Assembly: GCA_024811115.1 (NCBI GenBank)
Contig: JAKOGH010000450.1
Span: forward strand, 1 to 13,477
Reading direction: 5' to 3'
Source: Terana coerulea
Taxonomy: Eukaryota; Basidiomycota; Agaricomycetes; Polyporales; Phanerochaetaceae
Length of the DNA stretch: 13,477 nt
The notes beneath the pieces were generated by a model, which saw only the letters and a list, made by a program, of their open reading frames with translations, did not search any database and had not been told where the DNA came from. Within the stretch, counting starts at the first letter, position 1, and each line of letters starts with the position of its first letter. Below, piece by piece: positions 7,702-13,477 of this stretch. The position numbers and the translations under genes are program-made.

Positions 7702-9702
7702 TTACTCAGACTCTTCTCCACTTCGAACATGGGACGCCCGAATCTTTGCCTGCTCCTGATTTCGTTCGATACCCTTCTGGATCTCTTTGTCCCAATTCGT
7801 CATCCAAACGGCGGCATACTCGCTGAAGCCGACGATAAATAAGGCGACAACTTGTCCTGTCCCCCAACGGATGAGTGGATAACCCCAGCGACGAACTTCG
7901 CGACGCACCCGTCCACAAGCCCTGCAGCCCCATATGAGTACGAGGGTGGAATGCGAGAGTGATTCCCATGGGCAACGCCAGTATGTAGTACGCCACGAGG
8001 TTGAAGAGCGCGCCTAGGTGCTGTCGGCCTTGCCCCCTCAAGACGCCTCCGCATGAGCCGGCCAGGCCGTCAGCGATCTGAACAATGAACTCGTGAGCCT
8101 TAAACAGGTCATTGCCAGCAAAACGTGCGACAATACCTGGAAGGACGCTACAAGGGGCATAACCTTGCTTACGAGCCGCACAACATCTGCGTCGTCGCTG
8201 AAAAGGTAACCGAAAATCTGCAGAAGGATTACGTGAGTCAGATATTCGGAGCAGTTTATGATAGTGCTAACGTCTTTCGTGGCCATGAGGGAGATCATGA
8301 CGACCGCACCCACCACAACACTCAACAAGGCGGAGATGTGGCTGGCATGCTTTGCTCCCAGGACCGAACGAGAGCCTATCAGGTTGCCTACGCGAGTAGA
8401 AGCTGCGACACCGATGCCAAAGGGTATCGTATTCAAGACTGAAATTCTATGAGTTTGTGTCGTGAGGGAGACAGAAAGGAGTATTCACTCTGGTCAGCCG
8501 TCATGATAATCGACTGTGCCGCGAGAGGCAGAGACCCAAGCCTCCCGGCTGCTAAAGCGACGATCTCAAAGGCGGCCCTGCAAGACACTATAAGTATATG
8601 TCTTCGACGCTAGGAGTTATGGCATACCACTCAGTGCCGACCATGAGGATCCCGGGGATAGCGAGCTGGAGGAAAGCAAGGCAGCTTCTCCATTCCAAGA
8701 CTGTACGCAGCTGCAAACCACCCCATGTCTGGTTGCGCCGGTGAGTAGGCGATAAACAAGTCAGCAGCACTAGGCCGCAGAATGCAACCCAATACGTGAT
8801 GGAGATCGCTAGAGGTGAGCCAAGCATCCCAAGAGGGGTGTAGTGCACCAAAGTGATATTGAGTAGGATATTGATGGGCAACACCGCAATCAGGACAATG
8901 GTAGAGGCTCGCATGATTCCTGTACGGCATCGTAGTCAGTCGTTCATGACCGCAGTGAAGGATACATACCTTGACACTGTAGGTATTTCTTCAGGCTTTC
9001 GAAGGCGATGTAACCAGGAGCGCCGACGATGAGTACCCGCAAAAACGCTTGCACTCCGCGGGCGAGTTCTTCGGATTGTCCAAATACTCGGAGTACAGGA
9101 TCGGCAAAGATCCAGACCGCGGAAACGGGCACGAACAGCAGCCATAGAAGGAGGATACACCTCTGTAGATGGACAGAGACATCCGTGCGTCTTTCGCCTC
9201 CCGTGAACGCCTGCGAGCCGAGGGTGTCAAGAGCGGTGGTACCACCGAGTGCAACACACCAACCTGTACACAACAAGCAAAACGTGGGATGGTTCTTGGC
9301 CAGAGAAGATGGAATTGTACTAGCCAGTGACCATCGCGAACATGAGGGAAAACGCTGCCACCGAGAGCTCGTCAGGGCCTAGGCGCCCGACGACGAGGAT
9401 GGCCGAAGTTTGTATAGAATTCTGCAACGCATATGACAAAATCACTGAAAATGCGAAGAAGCATTAGAATTCCATCGCCGGTCGCCTGGACTAACCAGTG
9501 GATAATTTGACGCACCTGGTATCGAGTCAACTAGCAAAGAAATAAAGAGGCGCCCCAAATTTTGTGCGTCCGGCGTAGACGCCACCGTGGCGGATTCGGA
9601 AGTTGTCGTTGTACCACTTCCGCTGGAGGACGAGCTTGCTGGCTCTTGCCTCAACAGCGGTGTCCTCTCGGTTTGCGAAGACGTCAAGTGAGTAGAATCC
9701 AT
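7702..9702 (-). CDS. MATE family efflux transporter
   Basis: Multidrug and toxin extrusion transporter, an integral membrane antiporter with about 12 helices. Fungal relatives include the yeast ethionine-resistance protein Erc1. Nine exons (9702-9516, 9444-9325, 9263-8970, 8919-8628, 8577-8489, 8438-8272, 8217-8137, 8077-7909, 7856-7702) join in frame to 517 residues. Family motifs are ILSYALQNS in the first helix, [20 protein letters not shown] (about 103-122), [20 protein letters not shown], and a second-repeat [16 protein letters not shown]. The N terminus is hydrophilic with TERTPLL, a possible acidic-dileucine-like sorting signal. The ATG at 9702 is the first in-frame ATG after the upstream stop; the GTG at 9804 is not a plausible start. 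Intron 2 (9324-9264) begins GC instead of GT. Substrate unknown. Transcribed divergently from the agmatinase gene. Confidence 0.93.
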
Positions 9703-10209
9703 AGGAAGTTTGGAAAGCTGAATCTGACCGCCCGAATCTTCCTCCAGTATACATAATCCTAGTCTCCTTCCCGTCGGAGAGTTTTCTAAACGTCTATCAT
9801 CCACGTTGAGAAAGTCTGACGTGCTAGGGCCCCCTGAAACAATAGCTTCTGCCTCGAGGTAGTGAAAATTATGCTCCTCCTGGCTTCTAGCTTATCCGCC
9901 CTGGCTAATTTTCGTCATAGGACTCCTGTGCCTCGTTCATCCGGCGTACCGGATGATAAGAGAAGGCAAATCATCGCACATAGTTCACATTTCTGTGCTC
10001 ATGAGTGGTCGCCTTCATGACAAGTCTGGGCATGAGCTTTCCACGGGGAGCGGGCACGCAGCATGATAACAGTCATGAGACGGTGCATGTGTGAGTTCTC
10101 AGCGTCAGCGCTGGCCTCGAGGAGTCCCTTTCATACGCTATTTAACTCCCTCAGCTCGTCGGAATAGCTCCAGGGTCACTCCGTTGTCTCTCGGATCCAT
10201 TCGCCTACC
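9703..10209. promoter_or_regulatory. Shared divergent promoter region of the MATE and agmatinase genes
   Basis: These 507 bp lie between two divergent start codons. A TATA-like TATTTAA (10139-10145) lies 64 bp before the agmatinase ATG. Three sites fit the fungal GATA-factor core HGATAR: GATAAG on the - strand (9896-9891), GATAAG on the + strand (9955-9960) and TGATAA (10064-10069). A perfect inverted repeat sits at 9937-9956. A tiny upstream ORF (ATG at 9800, four codons then stop, - strand) may lie in the MATE 5' leader. Nitrogen control through GATA factors is inference from motifs that are short and common. Confidence 0.45.
9937..9956. promoter_or_regulatory. Perfect inverted repeat TCATCCGG-N4-CCGGATGA
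   Basis: Eight-base arms around CGTA, with no mismatch, between the divergent MATE and agmatinase genes. It contains CGG-N4-CCG, the spaced inverted triplets that Zn(II)2Cys6 factors of fungi commonly bind. It overlaps a GATAAG core at its right end. Confidence 0.5.
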
Positions 10210-11754
10210 ATGCAACTTTCTGCCTCAATTCTGACTATTTTGGTCCTTTGCGTTACGCTCGCCGCCGCCCACGACGGACATGACCATGACACCCAGATGC
10301 CTCTAGATTACGTGCGTTACCCATATCAAGCCATTTACCCGGGGGATAATGAAGGTGTGCCCTTACCCCATTTGCGAGGCCTTTTGCTGATTCGGCCACC
10401 TAGTCACCGCCGACTCCATCTTCTCTGGCATTACAACATTCGCGAGGCTGCCGTGGGTCCAGTGCCTTGGTAAAGAAAAGGATGCCGCTTTTGATATAGC
10501 TTTCATCGGCGCGCCCTTTGTATGTTTACCTACGTTGTGCCGGCATGCACCCGCTGACTCGGAGCTCAGGACACCGGCACCTCCTACCGCCCCGGGGCTC
10601 GCTTTGGACCCGCCGGCATCAGAGCCGGCTCCCGTCGTCTGACTCTGTACGGAGGCTACAACGTTCCTCTTGCCGTGAACCCCTTCCTGTCCGGACAGAA
10701 GATCGTCGACTGCGGCGACATTCCTGTTACGCCGTACGATAACCACTTCGCCATCAAGCAAATTGAGGAAGGCCACAAGGCCCTTCTCCACCGCGACACG
10801 TTTTCGCCGCTTGGGAATGATTCTGTCACCGGCAAACCACTTACTCCTATTTCTGCCGACGGAAAGCATCACCCCCGTATAATCACTCTGGGAGGCGACC
10901 ACACGATTGTTCTACCTCTGCTGCGCTCTATCTACAGTGCTTACGGTGCGATCTCTGTCATTCACTTTGACTCGCATCTGGACACCTGGAAGCCCTCGGT
11001 TTTCGGGGTGCACCCTCCGACCAAGCCGCTATCAACCACGGCACATATTTCTATTGGGCGAGCCAAGAAGGTCTGATCAAGAACGGGTCATCAATTGCAA
11101 GTATCCTTTTCCCTGAGTCCTCTATTTTTCCATGTCCCAAGGTGCTATGTGATCCTAGTTTTTCCCTTGAATAGCACGGCGCCATACGAACGACGCTCTC
11201 TGGCCCAGCAGATTACGTGAACGACGACGCATCTGGATTCCAGAGGATCGAAGCCCGTGAGATCGATACCATCGGTAAGAGTCGGATACCCCCACGAGGC
11301 ATCGACCATCTCAACGCTCACTTGAACTTGCCTGCAGGCACTGACGGCATCATAAAGAAGATCCGCGAGACCGTCGGCGACAAACCCGTCTACCTCTCTA
11401 TCGACGTGCGTAAAACCGTAGCATGTGCACGTTTACATTAACCTAACGGCATGCATAGATTGATTCTATTGACCCTGCCTTTGCGCCAGCTACAGGTACG
11501 CCCGAGACGGGGGATGGTCCACGCGCGAATTGCGGACCATCCTCCGGGGCCTAGATGGTCTCCACATCGTTTCCGCTGATATCGTGGAGGTTGCGCCCGC
11601 CTACGATACCAACGCAGAGCTCACCACCATGGCTGCCGCAGACGTACGCAACCCCGTTTGTTATTCGTGATTGACTCGCTGAGCTTTCGGACAGGTACTG
11701 TACGAGGTGCTCAGTGTCATGGCGAAGACGCCCCTAGGGAAAGTCGCTGCTTGA
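10210..11754 (+). CDS. Secreted agmatinase (ureohydrolase) with two apparent -1 frameshifts
   Basis: Hydrolyses agmatine to putrescine and urea at a di-manganese centre. Exons: 10210-10354, 10404-10519, 10570-11096, 11175-11274, 11338-11405, 11459-11643 and 11695-11754. A signal peptide (MQLSASILTILVLCVTLAAA) precedes HDGHDHD. Metal motifs are present: GGDH (H198), HFDSHLD (D221, H223, D225) and SIDIDSIDP, the last split by intron 5. The frame breaks twice. At G-run 11005-11008 the family reads FGGAPSDQAA one frame over. At G-run 11509-11513 it reads TGGWSTREL one frame over. Each needs one more base. The exons total 1201 nt, so the two missing bases exactly close a frame of 400 residues. All downstream codons, splice sites and the terminal VLYEVLSVM stretch are intact. 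The breaks could be base-calling errors in homopolymers or a very young pseudogene. Intron 3 is GC-AG. Confidence 0.9.
11005..11008 (+). other. Frameshift 1 in the agmatinase gene (G-run one base short)
   Basis: Reading straight on gives a stop at 11074-11076 after an unrelated tail. The conserved reading (GGAPSDQAAINHG) lies one frame over and starts exactly at this four-G run. Confidence 0.85.
11509..11513 (+). other. Frameshift 2 in the agmatinase gene (G-run one base short)
   Basis: Five G occur where the conserved TGTPETGGWSTRE stretch needs six. In the unshifted frame a TAG follows about 50 bases later. The conserved frame then runs without a break to the 3' end. Confidence 0.85.
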
Positions 11755-13003
11755 CCTCTTTTCCTCGAACGTTTGCGTGTGGCATCGCTACTCGATCTCT
11801 CGAAGAATCCTGCCATGCTTGTTTAGCGTTGTCCATCAGAGATAGTACGCTTGCAGTCCCCCACCTTCTCGAAGACGTTGTGAGCAGTGTTTCCACTGGA
11901 ATCAAACCACGTTGCTTGCCTTTCTGAGACTCGGCGGATCATGCCGATATACATATGGGACCGTTGCACGCCCTGCGGCCACACTGCACGCCTTCGACAA
12001 ATCGAAACATTCACACGAGTAGGAAAAATAAGCTTGGTACCCCTGTTTATTCACATGGCGAGTCTACATTAAGCTAGTAGGCACAAACGTAAAGCAGGCA
12101 TATTCGGACCGTGAACAGCGTATCTGCGAGTTAGATTCTGCTCCTCACAGATGTACACCCACTAGATTCGTTACGTCCAGCTCGTTCGTACCTTAAATAG
12201 CGTTAGAGCCACAGGCTGACGATACGATTAGACTCACACGATCCATAAGAGATGTCCATTCGACACACACTAGCCATCCCGCGAGTATACTTAAACCTTA
12301 CCGTTACAGTTCATCTTACGTTGGACCTTGTGAGCAGATTTCTGTATTGGCAAGTCGTGGGCTAATATGTTATGGATGAGCATACGCAGCAGCTCTTCCA
12401 CCACTGTTATCGGCCAGCACATATCAGGCTTTGCCCGTATTTATGCTCACAACTTACACTATGTGTCATCTCGTCGCCGCAGGGAAGAAAGAACAATCAA
12501 ACCTTCAAGCTCTCAAGTGTTTTTCGCTTCCCTGAACTTGCGCAATGCGCGGTCTAAAGAACCGAGGGTGTGGGCGCATTATGGAATTTGGTCAGTCGGA
12601 AGTCTACCGCAAGCAGGTACCTACTTGCCGAAGCTGTGAACCTCTGAGCGTGCAGCGAATATATTCCTCGGTTATCAGCCTTCGGTGGGCTTTGTGAGGG
12701 TTTCGTACGAACGTGCAACTGCTTGGCTGTACGCAAGGTGACGGTAACCAGCGGCGGTACGGATGGGCGGTGGATCCGTACAGGGACAGCTTTGCGAGGC
12801 GGTGATGACGTAGACGCCCGACTCTACGCGAGAGTACAACTAGCGCCGCACTCCTCTCAACATTTCCCACTCCTCGACCACTCTACGCTTGTCTGCCTGC
12901 TACTTTTACGCTTCTGTTCAAGGATCCTAATACCCTTTGTTACCTTACCACCACCTTCACTTACGCAAACCGGACGATACCCTCACAACCAGCATTCATA
13001 ATC
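11755..13003. other. Long intergenic stretch upstream of GNA1, no gene recognised
   Basis: About 1.25 kb with only short ORFs (60-90 codons) on either strand and no family resemblance, splice-linked motif or tRNA. The right part is presumably the GNA1 promoter and leader. It holds TTCGTACGAA (12702-12711), an inverted repeat at 12757-12781, a CRE-like TGACGTAG (12806-12813), and a C/T-rich tract from about 12880 to the ATG. I see nothing in the left 900 bp. Confidence 0.5.
12757..12781. promoter_or_regulatory. Inverted repeat GTACGGAT-N9-ATCCGTAC
   Basis: Perfect eight-base arms around a nine-base spacer, about 225 bp before the GNA1 start codon. It includes CGG-N13-CCG. It could be a dimeric transcription-factor site or a small hairpin. 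There is no functional evidence. Confidence 0.4.
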
Positions 13004-13477
13004 ATGCCTTTCACTCCCGACAACGAGCTCGACCTCCAGTTTCCTGCTGAGTACATCCCAACAGATGTGAAGGAGCAACTTCACCCAGATCTCCATGTAA
13101 GACCCACCAGCTGCTATGTTCGCCCACAAAGCTCACGAATTTATTCAGATTCGCCCATTGGCGTCCACCGACTACAAGCGCGGACACCTCTCCGTGCTCT
13201 CTGTTCTGACCGTCGTCACGGACCCCGGCGAGGACGCTTGGGTCGCGCAGTTCAACGCATGGAAGAACGCGCAGAATACGTACTACGGCATCGTCATCCT
13301 AGACAAGGCGTCGGACCGCGTCGTCGCAGTCGGCACCGTGTTCATCGAGCGCAAATTCCTCCGCGGCCTCGGAAGCGTCGGGCACATTGAAGATATCGCC
13401 GTGGACGAGAAGCAGCAGGGGAAGAAGCTGGGGCTGCGGATTATCCAGGCCTTGACGCGTCTCAGCGAGAACAGCGG
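13004..13477 (+). CDS. GNA1: Glucosamine-6-phosphate N-acetyltransferase (3' partial)
   Basis: GNAT-fold enzyme that acetylates glucosamine-6-phosphate with acetyl-CoA, a step in the route to UDP-GlcNAc, chitin and protein glycosylation. Exon 1 is 13004-13096 (31 codons). A 52-nt intron (13097-13148, GTAAGA...CAG) follows. Exon 2 runs from 13149 off the window edge. The translation shows IRPLASTDYKRGHLSVLSVL, then the core GHIEDIAVD and QGKKLGLRIIQAL. These are the GNAT motif A strand and the acetyl-CoA pyrophosphate loop (Q/RxxGxG/A type, here QQGKKLG), in the order seen in yeast Gna1. The last visible codons read TRLSENSG. The C-terminal end of the GNAT fold is missing because the window stops. 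Confidence 0.93.

Noticed and set aside
9703..9804. MATE start 34 codons upstream at 9804
   Set aside because: That codon is GTG, and the open frame above it has no ATG before a TAA. The ATG at 9702 gives a typical MATE N terminus.
11097..11110. GT donor at 11101 for agmatinase intron 3
   Set aside because: It shifts the frame of the following exon and destroys the conserved RTTLSGPADY stretch. The GC donor four bases earlier preserves it.
1..13477. CRISPR arrays, bacterial-type defence islands or a secondary-metabolite cluster
   Set aside because: No regular spacer-repeat arrays, no prokaryotic operons and no synthase-type genes. The genes are ordinary fungal ones with introns.

Overview
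The window looks like nuclear DNA of a filamentous fungus, most likely a wood- or litter-decaying Agaricomycete (Basidiomycota). The reasons are densely packed genes with many 49-78-nt introns, GTNNGT donors, a GH12 endoglucanase, a MATE transporter rich in introns, and a tRNA-Ala gene with a short intron. The species cannot be named from the sequence.

Layout from left to right: (1) 3' end of the DNA polymerase epsilon catalytic subunit gene (POL2, + strand, open at the window edge, with a small last exon of 11 codons). (2) A seven-exon gene on the - strand (4311 to 2470) encoding a 491-residue fusion of an N-terminal Rieske [2Fe-2S] domain with a C-terminal DUF455 ferritin-like domain. The DUF455 part shows a full set of candidate di-iron ligands, and one exon is only 12 nt long. 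(3) tRNA-Ala(AGC) on the - strand. (4) A degenerate mobile-element island: a mariner-like non-autonomous element (4677-5903, TA duplication, roughly 120-bp inverted ends) containing a second inverted-repeat element (4807-5494), a tRNA-like Pol III promoter and an exon-like fragment. (5) Secreted GH12 endoglucanase (+, four exons). (6) MATE transporter (-, nine exons, one GC-AG intron). (7) Secreted agmatinase (+, seven exons, one GC-AG intron, two apparent -1 frameshifts, both in G-runs). (8) 5' part of glucosamine-6-phosphate N-acetyltransferase (GNA1, +), cut by the window end.

The genes are mostly unrelated: replication, tRNA, cell-wall degradation, transport, agmatine use, and UDP-GlcNAc synthesis for chitin. 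Two points suggest linked function. The Rieske-DUF455 protein could carry its own electron-transfer domain for a di-iron oxygenase-like centre. The MATE transporter and the secreted agmatinase are transcribed divergently from a shared 507-bp region with GATA-type motifs and a perfect inverted repeat. I see no CRISPR, phage or bacterial-type system. The most novel candidate is the Rieske-DUF455 fusion. All exon structures were inferred by eye from splice signals and conserved protein motifs.
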